Below the pieces are notes generated by a model. That model saw nothing but the letters and a program-made list of their open reading frames with translations, searched no databases and was not told the DNA's origin. A program made the position numbers and the translations under genes. 8,747 bases of DNA, from contig SSGY01000191.1 of assembly GCA_008017145.1 (NCBI GenBank), forward strand, positions 1 through 8,747. The letters run 5' to 3'. Source of the DNA: Neisseriales bacterium (GTDB lineage Bacteria; Pseudomonadota; Gammaproteobacteria; Burkholderiales; UBA11063). Below, piece by piece: positions 1 to 6,225 of this stretch (position 1 is its first letter; each line of letters opens with the position of its first letter).

Positions 1-61
1 CTGTTGCTAAACCAAGTGATATTTGTAAATAATCGGTGTAAAGATCAAAGATGTTGTTCAT
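1..61 (-). CDS. Transposase, N-terminal 20 codons only (partial)
   Basis: Reading leftward from the ATG at 59-61 gives MNNIFDLYTDYLQISLG, which runs off the window after 20 codons. From memory, starts of the form MNxIFxLYTDYL are typical of a family of DDE insertion-sequence transposases in AT-rich proteobacteria such as Legionella and Francisella relatives. That match is recollection, not a search. The start is supported by a GGAG ribosome-binding site on the minus strand, six bases before the ATG. The catalytic domain lies outside the window, so whether the element is intact is unknown. The adjoining truncated aldolase gene supports the mobile-element reading. Confidence 0.6.
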   Translation of the reverse strand, partial: MNNIFDLYTDYLQISLGLAT

Positions 62-122
62 GGCTATCTCCGATAAATGAACATCACTATTTTACACAAT
101 TTGCACATCTCCGTGCGTAACA
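1..122 (-). mobile_element. End of an insertion sequence (transposase side), cut by the window edge
   Basis: This stretch holds the 5' end of a transposase reading frame and about 60 bases of leader, and it abuts a gene that is truncated exactly where it begins. The leader contains GCACATCTCCGTGC near 102-115, a short inverted motif that may belong to the terminal inverted repeat. Only one end of the element is visible, so the true terminus, the matching repeat and any target-site duplication cannot be defined. The boundary near 122-126 is inferred from where threonine aldolase homology stops. The IS family is not certain; a DDE transposase of an IS4-like group is my best reading. Confidence 0.6.
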
Positions 123-977
123 TCAGTTAATAAATACAATATTGGTATTAACCGCAATTACTTCAATCTCATCTATTTGCGCTAACTCATGTGCCAATAG
201 TTCTGCATTACTATGATCTTCTGCCAATCGTTCAATATTATGCTCTAATGCATATATTCCGGCTGCTGCCATAATTCCAGCCTGGCGCATACCGCCACCG
301 AGCATTTTACGCCATTTACGTGCTTCTTTGATTAATTCGGCAGACCCACACAGTACTGATCCCATTGGCGTACCAAGACCTTTGGACAGGCAAATTGATA
401 CCGAATCAAAATTTTTAGTGATTGACTGCAAATCAACACCAAGCTTAACTGCAGCATTAAACACCCGAGCACCATCCAAATGACTAGCTAATTTATTATC
501 ACGGCAAAACGGTGGGATTTGTTGCAAATAATTCAAAGGTAACACTTTGCCACCAGTGGTGTTTTCCAGACACAGTAGCTTAGTTCGCGCATGATGAGCA
601 TCATCCGGTTTGATTGCAAGATACACTTTTTCCAAATCCAGCGTACCATCAGCATTAAAATCAAGCGGCTGTGGCTGAATACTGCCTAATACTGCAGCAC
701 CACCACCCTCCCACATATAAGTATGTGCAGATTGCCCAACAATATATTCATCACCACGACCACAATGAGCTAATAACCCTAATAAATTACTTTGAGTTCC
801 AGTGGGTGCAAAAACAGCTGCAGCCATTCCACTTAACTCAGCAATCTGCTGTTCAAGCAAATTAACCGTAGGGTCTTCGCCAAAAACATCATCACCCACA
901 GGAGCATTCATCATTGCATTAAGCATTCCTGCACTAGGTTTAGTTACCGTATCGCTGCGTAAATCAATTATTTTCAT
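123..977 (-). pseudogene. ltaE: Low-specificity L-threonine aldolase, 3' end lost to an IS insertion
   Basis: LtaE is a cytoplasmic PLP enzyme that splits L-threonine and L-allo-threonine into glycine and acetaldehyde. The 284 residues align throughout with E. coli LtaE: DLRSDTVTKPS at 5-15, the cofactor-phosphate region PTGTQSN at 58-64, the PLP-stacking histidine H85, HLDGAR at 166-171, and the Schiff-base lysine K199 in ICLSKGLGTP. It ends abruptly at TNIVFIN, whereas the family continues for roughly 50 more residues (E. coli LtaE has 333), including the end of the small C-terminal domain. The stop at 123-125 lies at the edge of the insertion sequence, so the truncation is most simply due to that insertion. 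The catalytic lysine survives, but a protein lacking this domain part is probably unstable. The start is the ATG at 975-977, with GGTGAA eight bases upstream. It is transcribed divergently from the amidase gene. Confidence 0.85.
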
Positions 978-1118
978 TTTTATTTCACCATATAGTTATA
1001 TTGAGCATTATTTTATCATGCTTGAACATAAATATTTTGCCCATAGCTTTATACTTAATGCTAAACTACTCAATAAAATTTTACCTTGCAACTTAAGGAA
1101 TAGAAAAAGGATGCTGCC
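978..1118. other. Divergent intergenic region between ltaE remnant and amidase gene
   Basis: These 141 bases must hold the promoters for both flanking genes. The clearest element is TATACT at 1050-1055 on the plus strand, a good -10 hexamer, but no -35 is found at normal spacing (TTGAAC at 1022-1027 is 22 bases away). On the minus strand there are TAAAAT and TATAAC candidates without convincing -35 partners. I see no terminator, RNA gene or strong repeat. Confidence 0.4.
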
Positions 1119-2459
1119 ATGAAATCAAAACTAAGTCTTTTGTTAGGTTTTGGCTGCTATAGCTTAGCTGCTACTCAGTTTTGCTATGCAACAGAAAGTG
1201 AAAATTGTTTGTCATTTTTACCTGGACGACTCAACCAAAATCTAATGATTGCTCAAAAAGTGGCAGAAAAGCATCAATCTACGACCTATCTTTTACCTGC
1301 TACACCAGCAACTACGCAATGGGGAATTTTCGACAAAGATCAACCTCCTGTTCTAAGGATTAAATCTGGTGATAGCGTTGTAATTGAAACCGATGCCGCC
1401 TCAGATAATCAAGTTGTCCCAGGTGTTAGTATCAATCAAGTTGCCAAAATGAACAATGCAGTTCCGGGACGTGGTCCACATACCATAACTGGACCGATAT
1501 ACGTTGAAGGTGCAGAGCCAGGCGACGTAATTCGCATTCACTTTAACAAAATCATGCCACGCCCATATGCATCAAACAATAGCTTACCCGGCAAAGGTCT
1601 TCTTCCTGAAAAATTCCCGGATGGACAAATCAGATATTTCTATTTAGATACTGACAAAATGCAAATGCAGTTTGTTCCCGGTATCATTGTTCCGCTTCAC
1701 CCATTCCCTGGAACGATTGGTGTAGCACGTGCTGAGTCTGGTCAATTTGATACCGTACCTCCTGGAAAATTTGGTGGCAATATGGATCTACCGCCAATTA
1801 CCCAAGGAACTAATTTATACCTACCAGTTTTTGTTTCTGGTGCACTATTGGGAACTGGAGATTCTCATGCAGGACAAGGTAATGGCGAAGTTAATTTAAC
1901 GGCAATTGAAACTGCATTCTCTGAATTAAATGTCACTATTGATGTGATTAAGAACAAAAATTTAGAATGGCCATTAGCCGAAACCTCTACTGACTGGGTA
2001 ACTGTTGGCTATGATCAAGACTTTAATAAAGCAATTACAATTCTTGAGTCACAAACTACTAATTTCATCATGCAGAATCGTAAAGTAAGCTATGATCAAG
2101 CACAAAAATTGATGTATCGCAACTGGAACTGCCCTGTTGCTGAGGTTGTAGATGAAGTAAACGGCGCATATTGTCTGATTCCTAAAGACCCAAATGCAGC
2201 AAAACCAGCACCACTACCAATAAAAGACAATGACAAAGAATATGTGACTTACGCTAAAAATCCACAAGCCATACAAGCGATTAAGGATGCAACATGGGAA
2301 ATGATTACCAAAATATCAAAACTCAAGGATATGCAACAAATTGATGTTTATTCTTTACTTAGTCTAACTATGGATTGCAGAATAGCACCACACTACCAAG
2401 GCAGCGACTATGAAATTCATTGTATGTTACCGAAAAGCTTATGGGTAAAACAAAAATAA
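1119..2459 (+). CDS. Exported acetamidase/formamidase family protein
   Basis: The protein belongs to the FmdA/AmdA family, whose members hydrolyse formamide, acetamide or related small amides to ammonia and a carboxylate. Its actual substrate cannot be told from sequence. Family hallmarks are GPIYVEGAEPGD (125-136), HPFPGTIGVA (194-203) and GTGDSHAGQGNGE (245-257), the last being the conserved active-site segment. Residues 1-24 form a Sec signal peptide (KSK, hydrophobic stretch, then CYA before TESE), so the mature enzyme should be periplasmic; the classical family members are cytoplasmic. At 446 residues it is longer than many family members, and the extra length falls at the C-terminus, where two related segments (about 301-357 and 381-441) both end in a Cys...C-[LM]-[IL]-P-K pattern. 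The ATG at 1119 has AAAGGA seven bases upstream. The glycerate kinase gene follows after 56 bases and is probably co-transcribed. Confidence 0.85.
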   Translation: MKSKLSLLLGFGCYSLAATQFCYATESENCLSFLPGRLNQNLMIAQKVAEKHQSTTYLLPATPATTQWGIFDKDQPPVLRIKSGDSVVIETDAASDNQVVPGVSINQVAKMNNAVPGRGPHTITGPIYVEGAEPGDVIRIHFNKIMPRPYASNNSLPGKGLLPEKFPDGQIRYFYLDTDKMQMQFVPGIIVPLHPFPGTIGVARAESGQFDTVPPGKFGGNMDLPPITQGTNLYLPVFVSGALLGTGDSHAGQGNGEVNLTAIETAFSELNVTIDVIKNKNLEWPLAETSTDWVTVGYDQDFNKAITILESQTTNFIMQNRKVSYDQAQKLMYRNWNCPVAEVVDEVNGAYCLIPKDPNAAKPAPLPIKDNDKEYVTYAKNPQAIQAIKDATWEMITKISKLKDMQQIDVYSLLSLTMDCRIAPHYQGSDYEIHCMLPKSLWVKQK

Positions 2460-2515
2460 TTTTTTAAACTCAAGGCTATTATACTCGAAATGACGACTAA
2501 GAGAAACTGCTTCAG

Positions 2516-3670
2516 ATGAAAATCCTGCTTTGCCCTGATTCATTTAAGGACTGCATGAGTGCTAGTGAGGTGTGCGACAATATGGCTGATGGATTGTTGC
2601 ACATTCTTCCAAATGCGCAAATTAACAAACTACCTCTTGCGGACGGTGGCGAAGGCTTTGTCGAAACAATTTTAGCTTCCACAGATGGAAAGTTGGTTAG
2701 CCTTGAAGTAAGTAATCCTATCGGCAATAAGGCAATTGCCAGCTACGCGATTATCGACAACGGAGCTACGGCTGTCATTGAAATGGCTCAAGCCAGTGGA
2801 TTAGAATTACTTCAGACGGAAGAGCGTAATCCTTTACTTACCACTACTTATGGCGTTGGTGAATTAATCAAAAGCGCGCTAGAGCATAAAGTCACTAAAA
2901 TAATTGTCGGTCTTGGTGGCAGTGCAACTAATGATGGCGGTGCTGGTATGTTACACGCATTAGGCGCTAGATTAACTAATCACCATGGAAACGAGATAAA
3001 ACTAGGCGGAGTTAATCTTAATAATTTACAACATATTGATTTAACATCATTAGATCAACGTTTAGTCAATACAGAAATAATTATTGCTTGTGATGTAAAT
3101 AATCCTTTAATTGGCAATAATGGTGCTAGTTATATCTTTGCGGCACAAAAAGGGGCTACTTGCGAGATGATAGTACAGCTAGAATCAGCATTACGTAATT
3201 ACGCACAAGTAGTCCTTGAAGATTGTGGAATTAGCATATCAAACATCGCAGGCAGCGGTGCAGCTGGTGGTTTAAGTGCTGGCTTATTATTGATAAACGG
3301 TAAAATTCAATCTGGAATTGAAATCGTGGCTAAGCTCTGTCAGCTTGAAGAAAAAATTATAGCTAGCGATTTGGTATTTAGTGGTGAAGGTGCAATTGAC
3401 GAACAAACTGCTTATGGAAAAACAATTAGCGGTATTGCACAACTCTGTAAAAAACATAATAAGCCGCTCATTATTATTTGCGGAAAGATGGGCGGTAATC
3501 TGCAAGAGCTATATCATAAAGGCGTCAGTGCAATCTTTTCAATCAGCAATGGCTTTGCCAGTAAAGAAGAAGCGTTTTCTGCTGCCGCGGAAAACATCAA
3601 GATCACCATGCAAAATATTGCTCGCACAATAATCTTATTGAAGCGCCAAGCCAGGAAAAAGTACCTTTAA
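2516..3670 (+). CDS. Glycerate kinase (GlxK/GarK family)
   Basis: This cytoplasmic kinase phosphorylates D-glycerate with ATP, in this family usually giving 2-phosphoglycerate, and so feeds glycerate from glyoxylate, glucarate or serine breakdown into lower glycolysis. The whole length (384 residues, normal for the family) fits glycerate kinase type 1: PDSFK at 7-11, ADGGEG at 42-47, the glycine-rich GLGGSATNDGGAGML at 132-146, CDVNNPL at 192-198, GAAGGLSAGL at 248-257 and GEGAIDEQTAYGK at 290-302. No key motif is missing. GlxK and GarK cannot be distinguished without neighbouring pathway genes, and none are present, so no symbol is given. The ATG at 2516 begins the canonical MKILLCPDSFK start, although its ribosome-binding site is weak. 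It probably depends on the upstream amidase transcript. Its last 36 bases overlap the oppositely oriented MarC gene. Confidence 0.93.
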   Translation: MKILLCPDSFKDCMSASEVCDNMADGLLHILPNAQINKLPLADGGEGFVETILASTDGKLVSLEVSNPIGNKAIASYAIIDNGATAVIEMAQASGLELLQTEERNPLLTTTYGVGELIKSALEHKVTKIIVGLGGSATNDGGAGMLHALGARLTNHHGNEIKLGGVNLNNLQHIDLTSLDQRLVNTEIIIACDVNNPLIGNNGASYIFAAQKGATCEMIVQLESALRNYAQVVLEDCGISISNIAGSGAAGGLSAGLLLINGKIQSGIEIVAKLCQLEEKIIASDLVFSGEGAIDEQTAYGKTISGIAQLCKKHNKPLIIICGKMGGNLQELYHKGVSAIFSISNGFASKEEAFSAAAENIKITMQNIARTIILLKRQARKKYL

Positions 3671-4279
3671 ACCTATAGTCATAAACTGAATACCAAGCGC
3701 CAATGTGAAGAGTCCAACCACTCGAGTCAGAATACTAATTCCTGTTTTCCCCATAACGTGTAAGAGCTTGCTTGAATAACGAAATACAACAAAAATCAGC
3801 AATGCTTGCAATAAAATTGCTGCTAATAACTGATAATATAAAAAATTATTACCACTTACCTGATCCGCAAAAATTGTTATCGTTGAAAAAGTTCCTGCCC
3901 CAGTAGTCAATGGAATCGCAATCGGAATAATTACAGAGGGTATAACCTTGGAATAAGTGTGCGATACACTATAACTCTCATCTTCTTCAATTGCCTTACG
4001 CGCATGAATCATATCAATTCCAAGCATTGCTAAGATCACACCTCCTGCCACACGAAATGCATCTAAAGAAATGCCGAAAAAATTTAGCAAAGACTCACCA
4101 ATAAATAAGGCTGCGAGCATTACTACTAAAGATGCCAAAGTTGCATTAATGCTTAGCTGAATTTGCTCAACATCAGACAAACCCTGCGAAATTTGCAAAA
4201 ATTTTCCCAAGGATTTAAAATTATTGGCAACCGCAAATATTCCCAAAAACATTAATTGGAAACTTAATGGATGATGCAT
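3635..4279 (-). CDS. MarC-family integral membrane protein
   Basis: This is a 214-residue inner-membrane protein with about six hydrophobic segments. It matches the MarC/YhgN/YchE family, whose molecular role is not settled; the old link to multiple antibiotic resistance was not upheld. Visible family features are GISLDAFRVAGGVILAMLGI (69-88), IPIAIPLTTGAGTFST (118-133) and the C-terminal VMGKTGISILTRVVGLFTLALG (175-196). The N-terminal signature usually reads NPxGxxPxF or ANPxxxxxxF. Here it is ANNFKSLGKFL (18-28), so the conserved proline is lost, and the usual TGPG of the second motif is TGAG. The start at 4277-4279 fits the family length, but its ribosome-binding site is weak. The gene runs tail to tail into the glycerate kinase gene with no terminator between them, and the small lipoprotein gene lies 87 bases upstream on the same strand. 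Confidence 0.85.
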   Translation of the reverse strand: MHHPLSFQLMFLGIFAVANNFKSLGKFLQISQGLSDVEQIQLSINATLASLVVMLAALFIGESLLNFFGISLDAFRVAGGVILAMLGIDMIHARKAIEEDESYSVSHTYSKVIPSVIIPIAIPLTTGAGTFSTITIFADQVSGNNFLYYQLLAAILLQALLIFVVFRYSSKLLHVMGKTGISILTRVVGLFTLALGIQFMTIGLKVLFPGLALQ

Positions 4280-4366
4280 GGCAAGCTCATATCACTCATT
4301 ATTGACTGAAAGCACTTTACGAAATTAAGCTCATTTACAAACATTAATAACGCTTGAATAGACTTT
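4280..4366. other. Intergenic gap between lipoprotein and MarC genes
   Basis: These 87 bases show no gene, terminator or clear promoter. The only repeat seen is AAGCTCAT at 4283-4290 and again at 4327-4334, which may be chance. The gap is short enough for read-through from the lipoprotein gene. Confidence 0.35.
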
Positions 4367-4519
4367 CTAGTTACGGTGTTCAAATGCTGCTGGATCACCA
4401 GTTTGCGCTGTGCCTACTGTTGGGCTGTCTAATTCTTGATCATCTGTATTAAATGTTCCGCACCCTTGTAGCACAAAACAACTAGCAAAAAACAGAAAAA
4501 TAAATTTTAATACTTTCAC
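4367..4519 (-). CDS. Small lipoprotein of unknown function (50 residues, GTG start)
   Basis: The reading frame encodes a lipoprotein signal peptide: MKVLKFIFLFFASCF, then the lipobox LQGC with the modified cysteine at residue 20. A short polar, acidic tail of 30 residues follows (GTFNTDDQELDSP and on, ending FEHRN). Glutamine at lipobox position -2 is unusual but tolerated. The GTG start is preferred because AAGGA lies seven bases before it. An in-frame ATG at 4538-4540 would add seven residues (MIKKDLF) but has no ribosome-binding site. An extended -10 promoter sits about 50 bases upstream. The tail resembles nothing I recognise; the size recalls LptM or entericidin-type lipoproteins, but the sequence after the cysteine does not match either. 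It may be co-transcribed with the MarC gene 87 bases downstream. Confidence 0.7.
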   Translation of the reverse strand: MKVLKFIFLFFASCFVLQGCGTFNTDDQELDSPTVGTAQTGDPAAFEHRN

Positions 4520-4570
4520 AAATAAATCCTTTTTTATCATGATAACACATTATTACATCACACAAACTTG

Positions 4571-4601
4571 ATTATAACATAAACTATTTTTGATGCTGCA
4601 A
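4571..4601 (-). promoter_or_regulatory. Extended -10 promoter for the small lipoprotein gene
   Basis: Read on the minus strand, the sequence is TGTTATAAT (4579 down to 4571), a perfect TATAAT with the TGn extension. TTGCAG (4601 to 4596) is a poor -35 with a long 19-base spacer, which an extended -10 can tolerate. Transcription would start near 4564, giving a leader of about 45 bases before the GTG at 4519. Confidence 0.55.
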
Positions 4602-4661
4602 CTTACAGTTGTCTATCTCTAAAATCATGCACTGCAGCATAAATTTGTAGCATAAGCATAA
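4593..4661. promoter_or_regulatory. Cluster of TGYAGCAT motifs between divergent promoters (possible operator)
   Basis: TGCAGCAT occurs on the minus strand at 4600-4593 and on the plus strand at 4633-4640. TGTAGCAT follows at 4646-4653, 13 bases after the second copy, and GCATAA at 4656-4661. The first two make a perfect 8-base inverted repeat with a 32-base spacer. A small hairpin CAACT-TAC-AGTTG (4599-4611) lies inside. The cluster sits exactly between the two opposed promoters, so it could be the site of a shared regulator. No regulator gene is visible in the window and the motif matches no operator I know. Confidence 0.35.
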
Positions 4662-4680
4662 AGTTGATAGATTCAGATTA

Positions 4681-4689
4681 TGTTAAAAT
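4681..4689 (+). promoter_or_regulatory. Extended -10 promoter for the MFS transporter gene
   Basis: TGTTAAAAT is an extended -10 (TGn plus TAAAAT, five of six to consensus). TTGATA at 4664-4669 resembles a -35, but the 14-base spacer is too short, so recognition would rely on the TGn extension or on an activator. The start codon at 4749 lies about 50 bases past the expected transcription start. The same nine bases recur upstream of the phosphorylase gene. Confidence 0.45.
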
Positions 4690-4748
4690 ACAACCACAAA
4701 TTTAACAGTGCTATTACAAAATAGCCCACATTAAAAGAGGCGGTAATA

Positions 4749-6059
4749 ATGAAACTCAAAATGCCCAAGCTTAGTTTCTGGCAGGTATTTAACATAAGTT
4801 TTGGGTTTTTAGGTGTCCAAATTGGATATTCACTCCAAGGTGGTAATACTAGTCGTATTTTATCTGCGCTTGGAGCAAATGTTGAACATTTAAGCTATTT
4901 TTGGCTGGCTGCTCCGTTTGCTGGCTTGATCGTTCAGCCTATCGTTGGTCTATCTAGCGATAAGCTCTGGACAAGAATGGGGCGTAGGATTCCATTCATC
5001 TTGTTGGGTGCAATTATTTCTGCACTAGCAATGTTTTTTATGCCCAATTCTGAGCATTTTGCAGCCATTATTTACCCAGTATTTTTTGGCGCATTTATGC
5101 TTTTATTTATGGACACTGCTTTTAATATCACCATGCAACCATTTAGAGCATTAGTTGGCGATATGGTATCGGAAGAGCAACGTAATCTAGGTTATTCAAT
5201 CCAAAGTTTTTTGATTAATGTCGGCGCTGTAATTGGCTCTTTGTTGCCTTTTGTCCTAAATTGGGCGGGCGTAGCAAATGTGCCTGAAGCAGGTCAAAAA
5301 GTAGCGCCTACGGTTATTTGGTCGTTTTATTTTGGTGGAGGCTGCTTGTTATTATCTGTTTTATGGACTGCATTTACCACTAAAGAATATCCTCCAGAAG
5401 AGTATGCGCAGTATCACGATCTTGATAGTGATAAGCCAAAAATTAAAACTTCATTTATGCAATTGCTAAAAGAAACGCCTCCGACAATGATCAAATTAGG
5501 AATAGTTCAGTTTTTTTCATGGTTTGCACTCTTCATGATGTGGGTTTATACTACATCTGGTATTGCGGGAAATGTTTGGCATACTGCAGCGACAGACTCA
5601 ACCTCTGCGGCATTCAATGAAGCAGGTAACTGGGTCGGTGTTATTTTTGCCGCTTATAGTTTATTTGCCGCAATCTATGCTATGTTTATGACAAAATTAG
5701 CGAATAAGTTTGGCCGTAAATCAGTCTATATGTGGTCGTTAATGCTTGGTGGCATAGGACTATTGTCAATGGTGTTCATACATGACAAATACTTACTTCT
5801 GATTTCAATGCTCGGCATCGGAATTGCTTGGGCGGCAATCTTAGCAATGCCTTACGCGATTTTATCAGCAGTCTTGCCAGCAGATAAAATGGGGGTTTAT
5901 ATGGGAATATTCAATGCCACAATTACTATTCCACAAATAGCCGCTGGTATCTTAGGTGGCGTTATTTTATCGTTAGTTGGTGGACAAGCGATTGTTATGC
6001 TTGGAGTGGCTGGTGTTTCTATGTTACTTGCTGGTTTTAGCGTGCGCTTTGTTAAGTAA
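4749..6059 (+). CDS. MFS sugar transporter, sucrose/maltose symporter (SLC45-like) type
   Basis: This is a 12-helix inner-membrane transporter of the major facilitator superfamily, 436 residues long. It belongs to the branch of sugar-proton symporters that includes plant sucrose carriers and bacterial maltose carriers. The signs are the LGxQIGYSLQGGNTSRI start of helix 1 (21-37), the loop 2-3 signature SSDKLWTRMGRR (69-80), QPFRALVGDM (130-139), the second-half signature ANKFGRKS (318-325), and the helix 10-11 segment MPYAILSAVLPADKMGVYMG (367-386), which is characteristic of this branch. A polar loop at about 211-245 joins the two halves. Its position ahead of phosphorylase and MalQ genes suggests maltose or maltodextrin-related uptake; the exact substrate is inference. 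The ATG at 4749 follows a good AAAGAGG site. Hairpins and a probable promoter separate it from the phosphorylase gene. Confidence 0.85.
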   Translation: MKLKMPKLSFWQVFNISFGFLGVQIGYSLQGGNTSRILSALGANVEHLSYFWLAAPFAGLIVQPIVGLSSDKLWTRMGRRIPFILLGAIISALAMFFMPNSEHFAAIIYPVFFGAFMLLFMDTAFNITMQPFRALVGDMVSEEQRNLGYSIQSFLINVGAVIGSLLPFVLNWAGVANVPEAGQKVAPTVIWSFYFGGGCLLLSVLWTAFTTKEYPPEEYAQYHDLDSDKPKIKTSFMQLLKETPPTMIKLGIVQFFSWFALFMMWVYTTSGIAGNVWHTAATDSTSAAFNEAGNWVGVIFAAYSLFAAIYAMFMTKLANKFGRKSVYMWSLMLGGIGLLSMVFIHDKYLLLISMLGIGIAWAAILAMPYAILSAVLPADKMGVYMGIFNATITIPQIAAGILGGVILSLVGGQAIVMLGVAGVSMLLAGFSVRFVK

Positions 6060-6066
6060 TTAAATT

Positions 6067-6083
6067 TACTTACTTAGTAAGTA
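6067..6083. repeat. Small perfect hairpin just after the transporter stop
   Basis: TACTTAC (6067-6073), loop TTA, GTAAGTA (6077-6083): a 7-base perfect stem beginning seven bases after the stop codon. It is AT-rich and would be weak alone. No T-tract follows, so it does not look like an intrinsic terminator. Confidence 0.5.
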
Positions 6084-6093
6084 TATCTTCTGT

Positions 6094-6128
6094 GACAGAT
6101 GGCTACAAATATTTTGTAGCCATCTGTC
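6094..6128. repeat. Long perfect hairpin (16-bp stem, 3-base loop) between transporter and phosphorylase genes
   Basis: GACAGATGGCTACAAA (6094-6109) pairs perfectly with TTTGTAGCCATCTGTC (6113-6128) around the loop TAT. This is by far the strongest inverted repeat I found in the window. Neither strand has a T-run after the stem, so a standard rho-independent terminator is unlikely. It could instead block 3' exonucleases and stabilise transporter mRNA, act as a weak or factor-dependent terminator, or be a palindromic protein-binding site. The sequence alone does not decide. Confidence 0.6.
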
Positions 6129-6137
6129 AAATAAGCG

Positions 6138-6166
6138 CTGGCAACTATTGGTATCAGTGTTAAAAT
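6138..6166 (+). promoter_or_regulatory. Probable promoter for the phosphorylase-malQ operon
   Basis: CTGGCA (6138-6143, four of six to the -35 consensus) is followed after exactly 17 bases by TAAAAT (6161-6166), which carries a TGT extension at 6158-6160. Transcription would start near 6173, about 50 bases before the ATG at 6226. It lies downstream of the long hairpin, as expected of an internal operon promoter. Confidence 0.45.
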
Positions 6167-6225
6167 TATCGGCTCAACCCAATATCAAAAACTAATGATA
6201 AGAATTTTTATTTGGAAATCAGTAT

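Noticed and set aside
671..865. 64-codon plus-strand frame rich in His and Gln
   Set aside because: It is the complement of the aldolase gene; the composition is a by-product of that gene's codons.
1003..1026. Imperfect inverted repeat (AGCAT...ATGCT) in the divergent region
   Set aside because: The stem is only five to six bases with a long AT-rich spacer, expected by chance in such sequence.
1022..1055. TTGAAC and TATACT as a promoter for the amidase gene
   Set aside because: The hexamers are good but 22 bases apart, too far for a normal sigma-70 promoter; only the -10 is plausible.
802..1122. 106-codon plus-strand frame ending in an ATGA overlap with the amidase start
   Set aside because: Most of it is antisense to conserved threonine aldolase codons, it resembles no family, and the aldolase frame explains the coding signal.
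2480..2485. TATACT as a separate promoter for glycerate kinase
   Set aside because: There is no -35 at workable spacing, and the 56-base gap fits co-transcription with the amidase gene.
2512..2727. 71-codon minus-strand frame
   Set aside because: It lies wholly opposite the conserved N-terminus of glycerate kinase, with no independent start signal.
3287..3632. Two further frames (minus 3287-3505 and plus 3381-3632)
   Set aside because: Both are shadows of the glycerate kinase C-terminal half, whose motifs continue through this stretch.
4538..4540. Upstream ATG as the lipoprotein start
   Set aside because: It is in frame but has no ribosome-binding site, while the GTG at 4517-4519 has AAGGA at ideal spacing and gives a standard signal peptide.
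6094..6128. Hairpin as a pair of DNA-uptake sequences of the Neisseria kind
   Set aside because: GCCATCTG only loosely resembles the Neisseria core, and no further copies of the arm are seen; only the shorter ACAGATGG recurs once, at 2681-2688.
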